A stretch of 52,249 bases of DNA. It comes from Raineyella sp964528755 (GTDB taxonomy: Bacteria > Actinomycetota > Actinomycetes > Propionibacteriales > Propionibacteriaceae). The notes beneath the pieces are model-generated. The model was not told where the DNA came from and ran no database searches. It saw only the letters and a program-made list of their open reading frames with translations. The stretch spans positions 1-52,249 of the forward strand of contig CAZGWN010000013.1 of NCBI GenBank assembly GCA_964528755.1, given 5' to 3'. Positions 42,228 through 50,475 of this stretch are shown here, piece after piece. The stretch's first letter is position 1; each line of letters starts with the position of its first letter. Both the position numbers and the translations under genes were made by a program.

Positions 42228-44069
42228 GTGACTGTCCGCCGATTTCGCCTCGCGCCGTTCCTCGTCGCACTGGCCGTGCTGACCGCCGCACCGGTGGCCA
42301 TCGCCCGGGCCTATGACCAGCCGTGGTTCGACCTCGAACCCGGTCCGGCACCCCAGACCAATCCGCTCAAGGGATTCGTGCCGTTCGCCCCCGAGCCCGG
42401 GGACAAGCCGAGCCACGGCTCCGGCGCGCTGCCGTACTCGATGGAGTGGTTCTACCTTCCGGTCAACGACATCGTCACCGGGCCCGACACCTACGACTGG
42501 AAGACCCTCGACAAGTGGCTGGACTCCATCGCCGCCCGCGGCCACCAGTCGGCCTTCCGGCTCTACCTGGACTATCCGGGGCGCCAGACCGGCGTGCCGC
42601 AGTACCTCATCGACGCCGGCATCGACACGTCCCGCCGCTACACCCAGTACGGCAACAACAACACCAGCTTCTCCCCCGACTACGACGACCCCCGCATCCA
42701 GCAGATGCTGGTCGACCTGATCGCCGCACTGGGCGCCCGCTACGACGGCGACCCCCGGATCGGCTACATCACCCAGGGCCTGATCGGCTTCTGGGGCGAG
42801 AGCCACACCTACCCGATGGACGGGTCGGCCTCGCCCGAGAACTGGATGCCCTCGGCTGCCACACAGGCGAAGCTCGTCGCCGCCTGGGACGACGCCTTCG
42901 ACACCACCGCCACGCTGGCCCGCTACCCCACCGCCGACAACGAGCCCGCCGACATCGGCTATCACGACGACTCCTTCGGGTACGCGACGCTGGCCACCGC
43001 GGACTGGCACTTCCTCGCCAAACTGAACGCCGCGGGCGCCGCCGACACATGGCAGACCGCCCCCATCGGCGGTGAGATCTACCCCGAGATCCAGAGCTGC
43101 CTGTTCGAACAGTCCAGTTGCGCGACCGACGATGTGACGGGTGCCATCACCGGGACGCACGTCAGTTGGCTGATCAACCAGGGCGCCTTCTCGCCCGGGT
43201 ACGGCGGGGACGAACGCACCCGGGCGTTGAACGCCCAGGCCTCCTTCGGCTACATCCTGCGCCCGACCCAGGCCCGGCTGACCACCAACGGCGACCTGAC
43301 CACCGTCGGCGTACGGATCGCCAACGACGGCGTCGCGCCGTTCTACTACGACTGGCCCCTTCAGGCGGCCCTGGTCGACGACTCCGACCGGATCGTCGCG
43401 ATGACACAGTTCGACGGCTCCATCGACACCATCCTGCCCGACAGGACGGCGGAGCTCACGGCGACGATTCCGGTGGAGAACGTCGCGGCCGACACCTACA
43501 CGGTCGTGCTGCGCGTGGTCAATCCGCTCGACAAGGGACTCCCCGTCCGCTTCGCCGCAGCCGGTCAGGACCGGACACTCACCGGCTGGACCACCCTCGG
43601 AACGGTCGACATCAAGAACGGCCCCACTGTCGCCGGCCCGACGCCGACGTCCGGCACGCCGACACCCACGCCGACCCCGACGTACGTCACCCCGTCCCCC
43701 ACCCCGACACCGACGTCCGTCACCCCGACGCCTACGCCGACACCCACGTACGTCACCCCGTCCCCCACTCCCTCGACGACGGCTCCCGCCGCGACCCCGA
43801 CCCACACGGCCTCGACCGGTCCCACGACCACCCCGCCGCAGCAGTCCTCGCGGTCCTATGCCACGACGTGGCGGACCGACGAAGCCGAGAACGTCGTCGA
43901 GGGTGACTACGGCTACGGCTACGGTCCCGGCTACGGCTACGGCTGGGGCACGGACTACGCGTGGGCCTGGGGCGACGGCTGGTCGTACGGTTGGGGCCCG
44001 GACTGGTCGTACGCCAACGGTGACGTCGACTGGGATTTCCTCGCCGAGGTCGGCCATCTGCTGCCCTGA
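42228..44069 (+). CDS. Secreted DUF4832-type protein 1 with Thr/Pro linker and Gly/Tyr/Trp tail
   Basis: This is a 613-residue exported protein. It has a signal peptide (about 1-28), then a (beta/alpha)8-like DUF4874/DUF4832 region (about 40-455) starting NPLKGFVPFAPEPG, with IGYITQGLIGFWGE and a conserved cysteine pair (IQSCLFEQSSC). The end of that region is a beta-sandwich (ANDGVAPFYYDWPL). A Thr/Pro repeat linker runs from about 469 to 540. An unusual tail, about 560-600, is made of Gly, Tyr and Trp (GYGYGPGYGYGWG, DGWSYGWGPDWSY). The GTG at 42228 follows GAGGAGG. The fold suggests glycan binding or hydrolysis; activity is unproven. First gene of the Pel-like locus. Confidence 0.82.
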   Translation: MTVRRFRLAPFLVALAVLTAAPVAIARAYDQPWFDLEPGPAPQTNPLKGFVPFAPEPGDKPSHGSGALPYSMEWFYLPVNDIVTGPDTYDWKTLDKWLDSIAARGHQSAFRLYLDYPGRQTGVPQYLIDAGIDTSRRYTQYGNNNTSFSPDYDDPRIQQMLVDLIAALGARYDGDPRIGYITQGLIGFWGESHTYPMDGSASPENWMPSAATQAKLVAAWDDAFDTTATLARYPTADNEPADIGYHDDSFGYATLATADWHFLAKLNAAGAADTWQTAPIGGEIYPEIQSCLFEQSSCATDDVTGAITGTHVSWLINQGAFSPGYGGDERTRALNAQASFGYILRPTQARLTTNGDLTTVGVRIANDGVAPFYYDWPLQAALVDDSDRIVAMTQFDGSIDTILPDRTAELTATIPVENVAADTYTVVLRVVNPLDKGLPVRFAAAGQDRTLTGWTTLGTVDIKNGPTVAGPTPTSGTPTPTPTPTYVTPSPTPTPTSVTPTPTPTPTYVTPSPTPSTTAPAATPTHTASTGPTTTPPQQSSRSYATTWRTDEAENVVEGDYGYGYGPGYGYGWGTDYAWAWGDGWSYGWGPDWSYANGDVDWDFLAEVGHLLP

Positions 44070-44142
44070 CGGGGGCCCAGGGTGGGGCGAACCCCCGGAC
44101 CTGCCACACCATCCGAGACAGGGGCCCCACCCATCGAGACAG

Positions 44143-44148
44143 TAGCCT
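44143..44148 (+). promoter_or_regulatory. -10 box TAGCCT before DUF4832 gene 2
   Basis: TAGCCT ends 8 nt before the ATG at 44157, suggesting the second DUF4832 gene can be transcribed on its own. The spacer has two copies of a GAGACAG-containing motif. Confidence 0.45.
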
Positions 44149-44156
44149 GAGGTCCC

Positions 44157-45659
44157 ATGAGGCCACTTGAGCGCGACGGGTCCGACTCGTCGGAGACGCG
44201 GGACGGCGCCCGACCCGACATACGGAACACCCGTCGCGGACGCCGCGCATGGGTCCTCGCGACCATTATCGTGGCTTGTGCCGCGCTCATCGGAGGCGGC
44301 ATCACCGCCAACCGATACCTGACGACCATGTGGACAGACGTGGCCGCGGCGCCCGCCCCCGCCGATACGGCCCTGAAGGGCTTCATCCCCTTCGCCCCCG
44401 AGCCCGGGCAGCAGGCGAACTTCGCCCCGGACGCGCTGCCGTACTCGATGGAGTGGTTCTATCTTCCGGTCAACGACATCGTCACCGGGCCCGGCACGTA
44501 CGACTGGACGACTCTCGACAAGTGGCTGGACTCCATCGCCGCCCGCGGCCACCAATCCGTGTTCCGGCTCTACCTGGACTATCCGGGCCGGCCGACGGGA
44601 GTGCCGCAGTACCTCATCGACGCCGGCATCGACACGTCCCGCCGCTACACCCAATACGGCAACAACAACATCAGCTTCTCCCCCGACTACGACGACCCCC
44701 GCATCCAGCAGATGTTGCTCGACCTCGTCGCCGCGCTGGGCGCCCGCTACGACGGTGACCCCCGGATCGGCTACATCACCCAAGGTCTGATCGGCTTCTG
44801 GGGCGAGGGGCACACCTACCCGATGGACGGGTGGGAGTTCCCGCAGAACTGGATCGCCTCCGACGACACCCAGGTGAAGCTGCTGGCCGCCTGGGACGAC
44901 GCCTTCGACATCACCCCCACGCTGGTCCGCTACCCCACCGTCCAGAACGAGCCCCACGATGTCGGCTACCACGACGACTCCTTCGGCTGGGACACCCTGC
45001 CCACCACGGATTGGCACTTCCTTGCCAAGATGGATGCCGCCGGTGCCGCCGCCACCTGGCAGACCGCCCCCATCGGCGGCGAGATCTACCCCGAGATCCA
45101 GAGCTGCATCTTCAATCAACCCTCGAACTGTCCCAACCAGGAGGTCCAGCAGGCCGAGGGACGTTCGTACGACATTCCGGGCTCGATCGAGGCCACCCAT
45201 GCGTCGTGGTTGATCAACCAGGCCGGGTATGTGCCGGGCTACACCGGTGACGCCCGCGATCGCGCCCTGGCCGCCCACACCTCCCTCGGCTACACCTTCC
45301 GGGTCACCGAGATGGGGATGAAGCACGACCTCGACCGCTCCCGTACGGTCTCGGCGCGGATCGTCAACGACGGCATCGCGCCGTTCTACTACGACTGGCC
45401 GCTGGACCTGGCGCTGCTGGACTCCTCGGGCAACCCGGTGGCGGTTGCCCGGGCGGACAGCTCCGTGAAGGGTCTGCAGCCGGGCGCCGAAGCGACCACC
45501 ACCGCCCGGCTGGACCTTGCCGATGTCCCCCGCGGCCGGTACGACGTTGCCCTGAGGGTGGCAAATCCGGTCAAGGACGGCACCCCGGTCCGGTTCGCGA
45601 ACGCCGGTCAGACCGACGGTACCGCCGGCTGGGTGATCCTCGGCCAGACCAGAGTGTGA
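44157..45659 (+). CDS. Membrane-anchored DUF4832-type protein 2
   Basis: This 500-residue paralog of the preceding protein has a cytoplasmic basic N-terminus, one hydrophobic anchor (about 32-54) and then the DUF4832 region starting ALKGFIPFAPEPG. Long stretches are identical to protein 1 (for example IDAGIDTSRRYTQYGNNN and GYITQGLIGFWGE), and the DNA is also very similar over about 700 bp, so the pair is a recent duplication or is kept alike by gene conversion. It lacks the linker and the Gly/Tyr/Trp tail. A Cys pair is conserved (IQSCIFNQPSNC). Probably a cell-surface partner of the polysaccharide system. Confidence 0.82.
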   Translation: MRPLERDGSDSSETRDGARPDIRNTRRGRRAWVLATIIVACAALIGGGITANRYLTTMWTDVAAAPAPADTALKGFIPFAPEPGQQANFAPDALPYSMEWFYLPVNDIVTGPGTYDWTTLDKWLDSIAARGHQSVFRLYLDYPGRPTGVPQYLIDAGIDTSRRYTQYGNNNISFSPDYDDPRIQQMLLDLVAALGARYDGDPRIGYITQGLIGFWGEGHTYPMDGWEFPQNWIASDDTQVKLLAAWDDAFDITPTLVRYPTVQNEPHDVGYHDDSFGWDTLPTTDWHFLAKMDAAGAAATWQTAPIGGEIYPEIQSCIFNQPSNCPNQEVQQAEGRSYDIPGSIEATHASWLINQAGYVPGYTGDARDRALAAHTSLGYTFRVTEMGMKHDLDRSRTVSARIVNDGIAPFYYDWPLDLALLDSSGNPVAVARADSSVKGLQPGAEATTTARLDLADVPRGRYDVALRVANPVKDGTPVRFANAGQTDGTAGWVILGQTRV

Positions 45660-45670
45660 CACAGATCACA
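45655..45670. promoter_or_regulatory. Perfect CRP/GlxR-type site
   Basis: TGTGACACAGATCACA matches the CRP-family consensus TGTGA-N6-TCACA exactly. It overlaps the stop codon of DUF4832 gene 2 and starts the 293-bp spacer before pelG, suggesting cAMP-dependent control of pelG-pelF. A weak downstream promoter candidate is TTGCCC with TACCGT after 16 bp, near 45797-45824. The rest of the spacer shows no gene. Confidence 0.55.
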
Positions 45671-45952
45671 CTGCGTCCCCGCCGTCCGCGGAAGGCCCAC
45701 CGGACGCGCCACAACAGTGGTCCGACCACGTGAAGACGACCTACACCCACTTTGATACACCTGTGTTTCCGTCGGGATCCGGACCGAGACCCTTTGCCCG
45801 TGACCCCCTATGCACTACCGTCTTCACTGCAGCGCTGCACCTGAGGGCAGCGCATGCCCTCGTCACGGCATCACGACCGATGCACGCGACTCCGATCTCC
45901 CTTGGTCCGGCGGGCGCGTATGTCGGCCCGCTGAATGGGGGGAGAAATCCAC

Positions 45953-47356
45953 ATGTCCGCAATTCGACGAACTCACCCGGAGCTTTGGTTCATCGCCGCT
46001 CTGGCCCTGTCCTTCTTCCTGCTGCTCCCGCAGCACCGATTGTCCCGGCCGATCGAGATGACCGTGGGGGCGGCTCTCGGTGTATTGGCCACCTACATGC
46101 TCATCCGCGGTCGCTACGACGCGGCCGAGCAGACCGCCGGCGCGCCCGGCCCGCTGCGCGGGTTCGGCACCCTGATCGCCAAGATGTCGCCGACCATCCT
46201 GCTGATGTCGGTGTTCCCGCTGGTCATCGCGACGCTGAACTCCACCGACATCGGCGGCATCCCTGCCGAGCGGGTGTTGCTGGCCGTGTCGGTCAGCGTC
46301 CCGTGGCTCAGCCAGGCGGTGTGCATCGCGTTCTACCGGCACTTCTGGGACCTCGAGGACCAGCGCAAGACCTACCAGGTGGCCCCCCGGATGTTCTCCC
46401 GGTGGCCCGAGATCATGGTTGCCACGCTGCCCGTCAGCGTCACCTTCACCGCTGCTGTGGCGCTGATCACCGACTGGCCGCTGATCACCCTGGCGTACGT
46501 CGGTGCGGGCATGCTGCTGCACTCGCTTTTCGCCCAGTCCCTCGTGCTGGTCAACCAGACCCGCAATGACGCCCTGTGGGTGGTCTCCTGGGTGCTGTAC
46601 GCCCTGGTGGTGCTGGTCGCGCCGACGTTCTGGCTGCTGGCACCGGTCTTCGGCATGTTGCCGAACATCCTCATCGTCGCCCTGCGCGGGGCCCGGATCC
46701 ACCGCCCGTCCTGGGCGGAGTTGGGCCAGCACCTGGTCGACACCGGCCGCGGATTCCTCACCGGGTCCGTCCTGTGGGCCGACAAGTTCGTGCTGCTGCT
46801 GGTCGTCGGCACGGTCTACGACATCTACGTGCTCTACATCGCGCTGATCCCGGCGGTGCTCGCGTACAGCTACTACTTCGCCCAACTGGCGCCGAACTTC
46901 GACCTGGCCGTGGAGAAGGCCGATGCGGCGATCCACCACGGCACCATGACGGAACTCCGCGGCCGGACCTCGCTGGTCGCCGATGTGGTCGCCCACGCCG
47001 TCGCCCGTACGGTGGCCGTGGCCTGGGTGATCGCCCTGACCCTGGCGGTGGTGATCCAGCTCATCCCGGGGGCGCCCCGCCTGCCGCTGGAGCTCGTGGT
47101 GGTGCCGATCGGGGCCCTCGTCGTGACGATCCTGTCCTATCAGCTCGAGTACATCGGCCACCGCGCCACCGCCTCGCTGCTGTCCGGTCTGCACCTGCTC
47201 GCGGTTCTCTCGCTCGCCGTGATCCCGGTGCCGGTCGCCCTGCCGCTGGTGCTCGCGGCCGATGTCGCCATCAGCATCGCCGGATACGTCCGGATCCGCC
47301 AGGTCTGGGGCAGCATGCCCTACCAGATGTTCTGGCGTTTCGCGACGCAGTGGTGA
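45953..47356 (+). CDS. pelG: PelG-like polysaccharide exporter
   Basis: This polytopic membrane protein of 467 residues has about twelve hydrophobic segments, close to PelG length. It has the layout of PelG, the MOP/PST-type inner-membrane transporter of the Pel exopolysaccharide system, which moves the glycan out together with PelF. The conserved-looking stretch FLTGSVLWADKFVLLLVVGT and its position 48 nt before a PelF homolog support the call. The ATG at 45953 has GGGGGGAG about 8 nt upstream; an ATG 18 nt earlier overlaps that site. The exact polymer is unknown. Confidence 0.82.
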   Translation: MSAIRRTHPELWFIAALALSFFLLLPQHRLSRPIEMTVGAALGVLATYMLIRGRYDAAEQTAGAPGPLRGFGTLIAKMSPTILLMSVFPLVIATLNSTDIGGIPAERVLLAVSVSVPWLSQAVCIAFYRHFWDLEDQRKTYQVAPRMFSRWPEIMVATLPVSVTFTAAVALITDWPLITLAYVGAGMLLHSLFAQSLVLVNQTRNDALWVVSWVLYALVVLVAPTFWLLAPVFGMLPNILIVALRGARIHRPSWAELGQHLVDTGRGFLTGSVLWADKFVLLLVVGTVYDIYVLYIALIPAVLAYSYYFAQLAPNFDLAVEKADAAIHHGTMTELRGRTSLVADVVAHAVARTVAVAWVIALTLAVVIQLIPGAPRLPLELVVVPIGALVVTILSYQLEYIGHRATASLLSGLHLLAVLSLAVIPVPVALPLVLAADVAISIAGYVRIRQVWGSMPYQMFWRFATQW

Positions 47357-47404
47357 CGCGGCTTCGAGCCACCGATCCGAGACAGGCCCTCGTCCGAGGA
47401 GATC

Positions 47405-49333
47405 ATGAGCAGTTACAGCCGTACCGAGTTCTGCGACGTCGACGTCTGCATCGTCATGGAGTCGACGTATCCATATCTGAAGGGCGGCGTCTCCGCCGTC
47501 GTCCACGACATCATCACCTTCAATCCCGACCTCACCTTCGGGATCATCCACACGACGTGGGATCCGTCGTCGCCGCAGGAGGACCTGTACGACGTCCCGG
47601 ACAACGTCAAGTGGGTGAAGGTCATCTATCTCAGCTTCAACCACCACCGGCCCGAACTGACCGCGATGGGGCTGAGGGATCTGCCGTCCGGCAGCCGGGC
47701 CCGGCGGCGGCTGGCGGAGCGGCTGCTCGACGCGCTCGCCGCCATCCAGCAGCAGGATGACCCGGAACCGCTGTGGACCCTCTACGACGAGGGCGTCAAT
47801 CCGCGCACGCGGCAGTACCGGATCTGGCCGCTGCTGGGGACCCGGGAGTTCATGGACGCCGTCGTCGACCGGTGGGACGCCTTGGGGATGACCCTGTCCG
47901 ACTGCTTCTGGGTGCTGCGGGACTTCTTCTCGCTGGCGTACGCCATCCTCGACCACGACTTCCCCCGGGCGCGGGTCTACCACGCCCACACCACGGGCTA
48001 CGCGTCGGTCATCGGGGCGGCGGCCGCCCGGCAGAACGGCACGCACTTCCTGCTCACCGAGCACAACCTCTACATCCGCGACACGGTCAACGAGCTGATC
48101 GACCGTAACATGGCGTTGCCGCTGTTGCGCGAGGACTACAAGATCTTCGACGTCACCGCGCGGCAGCGGGCGTGGATGACGTGGTGGACGGAGATGGGCG
48201 TCTTCTGCTACCCGAGCGCCGAGCTCATCACCTACCTGTATCCGCTCGCGGTGGAGGAGGCGAAGGCGCTGGGCTCGCCGACCGAGCGGGCCATCGTGGT
48301 GCCGAACGGCATGCCGCTGGCCGAGTTCGAGCCGCGCCGGCGGATCCGGCAGGAGAAGACCGCCGAGATCCTCGCCCAGGGCGGCCGGGACGTGTGGCGG
48401 TTCTGCTCGATCGTCCGGATCGTGCCGATCAAGGGGGTCCTCGACCTGATCGAGGCGGCCCGGGTGATGGTGGCGTCCGGTTTCACCAACTTCACCATCG
48501 ACGTCATGGGACCCAAGGAGCACGTCCCGGCGTACACCCAGAAGTGTGAGGACCGGATCGTCGAGCTGGGCCTGACCGACCACGTCCGGCTGCTCGGCAC
48601 GGTCAACGTCCGGGCCGTGATCACCGAGTACGACGTGCTGCTGATGGCCAGCTACAACGAGGGCCAGCCCATCGTCGTCCTGGAGGCGATGGCGACCGGC
48701 ATCCCGACCGTCGGCACCGAGGTCGGCGGCATGCGGCAGGTGCTCGACGACGTCTTCTACGACCGGGACGGCAACGAGCTGGGCGCCTGCGGCGTGCTCA
48801 TCGACGCCGGCAACTACCAGGCGATGGCCGAGGAGACGATCAAGCTGGTCAACGACCTCGACCGGTACGGGCGCTATGCCGAGACGGCGTACCGCCGGGT
48901 CGATGCCAAGTTCCGCATCGAGGACATCATGAAGCGGTACAACTCGATCTACCGGACGGTCGGTCGGGTCGACGACCCGGCCGGGGTCGTGCTGCCGGCG
49001 GGTCGGGCGGCGGTCCAGTCGACACCCGAGGCCAATGCCGACATGTGGATCCAGGCGTTCGACGAGGCCCCGGCCGACGACGGCGCCCCCGCCCTCGACT
49101 CCGGTCAGGGCACCGACCAGGCTCCTGCCCCGAAGGCGCCCGGCGAGACCTCGGCGGTCCTGCAGGAGGGGGCCGACGTCGCACCGTACGCACCCTCCGA
49201 CGGGACCGAGCACGACGAGGCCCTGACGGTGGCACGCCGGGCACATGCCCGCCCGCGTGAACGCAGCGGCCCGGATGGCGAACCCCGCCGTGCCGCGGAG
49301 ACGACGACCACGAGTCAGCGGCCCCACCGGTGA
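47405..49333 (+). CDS. pelF: PelF-like GT4 glycosyltransferase with long C-terminal tail
   Basis: This is a cytoplasmic GT-B glycosyltransferase of family GT4, 642 residues. The N-terminal PelF signature is VMESTYPYLKGGVSAVVHDI, followed by YHAHTTGYASVIGA, IVVPNGM, and the nucleotide-sugar motif YNEGQPIVVLEAMATGIPTV (the EX7E region). In Pseudomonas, PelF uses UDP-sugars to polymerise Pel. Residues after about 518 form a 120-residue acidic, Pro/Ala-rich then basic tail absent from typical PelF (about 500 residues). GAGGAG precedes the ATG. Its stop overlaps the next gene by 4 nt. Confidence 0.9.
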   Translation: MSSYSRTEFCDVDVCIVMESTYPYLKGGVSAVVHDIITFNPDLTFGIIHTTWDPSSPQEDLYDVPDNVKWVKVIYLSFNHHRPELTAMGLRDLPSGSRARRRLAERLLDALAAIQQQDDPEPLWTLYDEGVNPRTRQYRIWPLLGTREFMDAVVDRWDALGMTLSDCFWVLRDFFSLAYAILDHDFPRARVYHAHTTGYASVIGAAAARQNGTHFLLTEHNLYIRDTVNELIDRNMALPLLREDYKIFDVTARQRAWMTWWTEMGVFCYPSAELITYLYPLAVEEAKALGSPTERAIVVPNGMPLAEFEPRRRIRQEKTAEILAQGGRDVWRFCSIVRIVPIKGVLDLIEAARVMVASGFTNFTIDVMGPKEHVPAYTQKCEDRIVELGLTDHVRLLGTVNVRAVITEYDVLLMASYNEGQPIVVLEAMATGIPTVGTEVGGMRQVLDDVFYDRDGNELGACGVLIDAGNYQAMAEETIKLVNDLDRYGRYAETAYRRVDAKFRIEDIMKRYNSIYRTVGRVDDPAGVVLPAGRAAVQSTPEANADMWIQAFDEAPADDGAPALDSGQGTDQAPAPKAPGETSAVLQEGADVAPYAPSDGTEHDEALTVARRAHARPRERSGPDGEPRRAAETTTTSQRPHR

Positions 49334-50475
49334 CCCGTCACTTCGCGGCGTGGATCCGGTACGGGTCGTCGCCGATCGGCGACGCGGAGGTGTCCTTCGC
49401 CCTGGAACACTTCCGCGTCGCCGTCCTCCAGCCGTGGGAGACCGGCATCGCCGCGCGGCTGAAGGAGGACCGGCCGGACATGACGGTGCTGGCGTACAAG
49501 TGCCTGTCGTCGACCCGGTCCTACGAGTCGGGTCCCGTGCGCACCTCGGGGCTCGGCTTCGCGGAGGCCGAGGACCTGGGCGAGCATCTGTTCGCCCACC
49601 GGGATGCGTCGGCCGGCGGAGGCCGGATCGAGTGGCGCGGCTACCCGGGCCACTGGCAGATGGCCGTGTGGGACGAGAAGTACCGACGGCGGTGGTGCGA
49701 GAACGTCGTCGCCGAGATCGCCGCAGGCCCGTTCGACGGGGTGATGGCCGACAACGACGTGTACGACGACTACTACGGCCTGCTGCCCCTGGAGGACGGC
49801 CACGACCTCGGCTCGATCCGTGCCGCCCTGGAGCGGTTGGTCTCGGCGGCCGGCGAGGCCCTCGCCGAGGTCGGCCGGATCCTCGTCCCCAACATCGCCG
49901 AGTCCCGCCGCGAGGAGGGCCGGTGGGCCCGCCACGCCCGGTTCGGCGGCGGCTTCGAGGAGGTGTGGCTCGGCACGGCGCCCGACGAGCCGTTCGATGT
50001 CCCGACCTGCCTGGCGACGATGCCGGAGCTGACCGGCCCGGGCCTGTCGATCATGCGCGCCCCGGCTGCCGGGCCGGGCGACCGGGGGGCGTACCTGCTG
50101 GCGCTCGCGGCCGCCTGGGTGTTCAGCGGCGGCGCCGACGTCGCGGTCACGGCCACCTCCCACGACGGCTACGACGCGCTGCCGTTCTGGCCCGAGGCCG
50201 ACTGGGACCTGGGCGAGCCGGTCACCGGTATCGAGGGAGGCCTCGGCTGCTGGTGGCGGGAGTTCGCCGACGGGTACGCCGCCGTGAACCTCACCACCAC
50301 CCATCACGTGGATCTGACCCTGCCGGAGGGCTTCGTCGGGCCCACGGGCAACTCAGCGCTGCAGCTCCACCCCCGCCAGGGGCTGGTGCTGCAGCGCTGG
50401 GCTGTCAGAGGCCGGAACGGCCAGGGCGGCCAGGGGCCGGGCGCTACGCCGTGCCCTCGCCCGCGTCGCCGGTGA
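49330..50475 (+). CDS. GHL15-type putative glycoside hydrolase
   Basis: This 381-residue protein without a signal peptide resembles the hypothetical glycosyl hydrolase family GHL15 (TIM barrel, near the GH114/TM1410 group). It shows VAVLQPWE, VLAYKCLSS, a line WQMAVWDEKYRRRWCENVVAEI and GPFDGVMADNDVYDDYY with Asp136 region as likely catalytic acid, then NIAESRREEG. Translation is coupled to pelF (GTGA overlap), which ties it to the polymer. It may trim or release a galactosamine-type polysaccharide, but the missing export signal is puzzling. The last 24 residues are Gly/Pro/Arg-rich and overlap clpB tail-to-tail by 32 nt. Confidence 0.78.
   Translation: MTRHFAAWIRYGSSPIGDAEVSFALEHFRVAVLQPWETGIAARLKEDRPDMTVLAYKCLSSTRSYESGPVRTSGLGFAEAEDLGEHLFAHRDASAGGGRIEWRGYPGHWQMAVWDEKYRRRWCENVVAEIAAGPFDGVMADNDVYDDYYGLLPLEDGHDLGSIRAALERLVSAAGEALAEVGRILVPNIAESRREEGRWARHARFGGGFEEVWLGTAPDEPFDVPTCLATMPELTGPGLSIMRAPAAGPGDRGAYLLALAAAWVFSGGADVAVTATSHDGYDALPFWPEADWDLGEPVTGIEGGLGCWWREFADGYAAVNLTTTHHVDLTLPEGFVGPTGNSALQLHPRQGLVLQRWAVRGRNGQGGQGPGATPCPRPRRR

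Noticed and set aside
42213..45662. 1149-codon open frame on the minus strand opposite the DUF4832 genes
   Set aside because: It mirrors two well-supported genes, has low-complexity Val/Gly/Asp-rich sequence with no domain pattern, and repeats itself only because the plus-strand genes are duplicated. Long antisense frames are expected at this GC content.
45863..49327. 1154-codon open frame on the minus strand opposite pelG and pelF
   Set aside because: It is the antisense shadow of pelG and pelF, rich in His, Asp, Gln and Arg with no recognisable fold; the plus-strand genes have ribosome sites and family motifs.
42228..50475. PelD, PelE, PelA, PelB or PelC equivalents
   Set aside because: I looked for GAF/GGDEF-like, TPR-like and deacetylase motifs in all frames of the locus and its flanks and saw none. 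The GHL15 protein is not PelA-like in layout.
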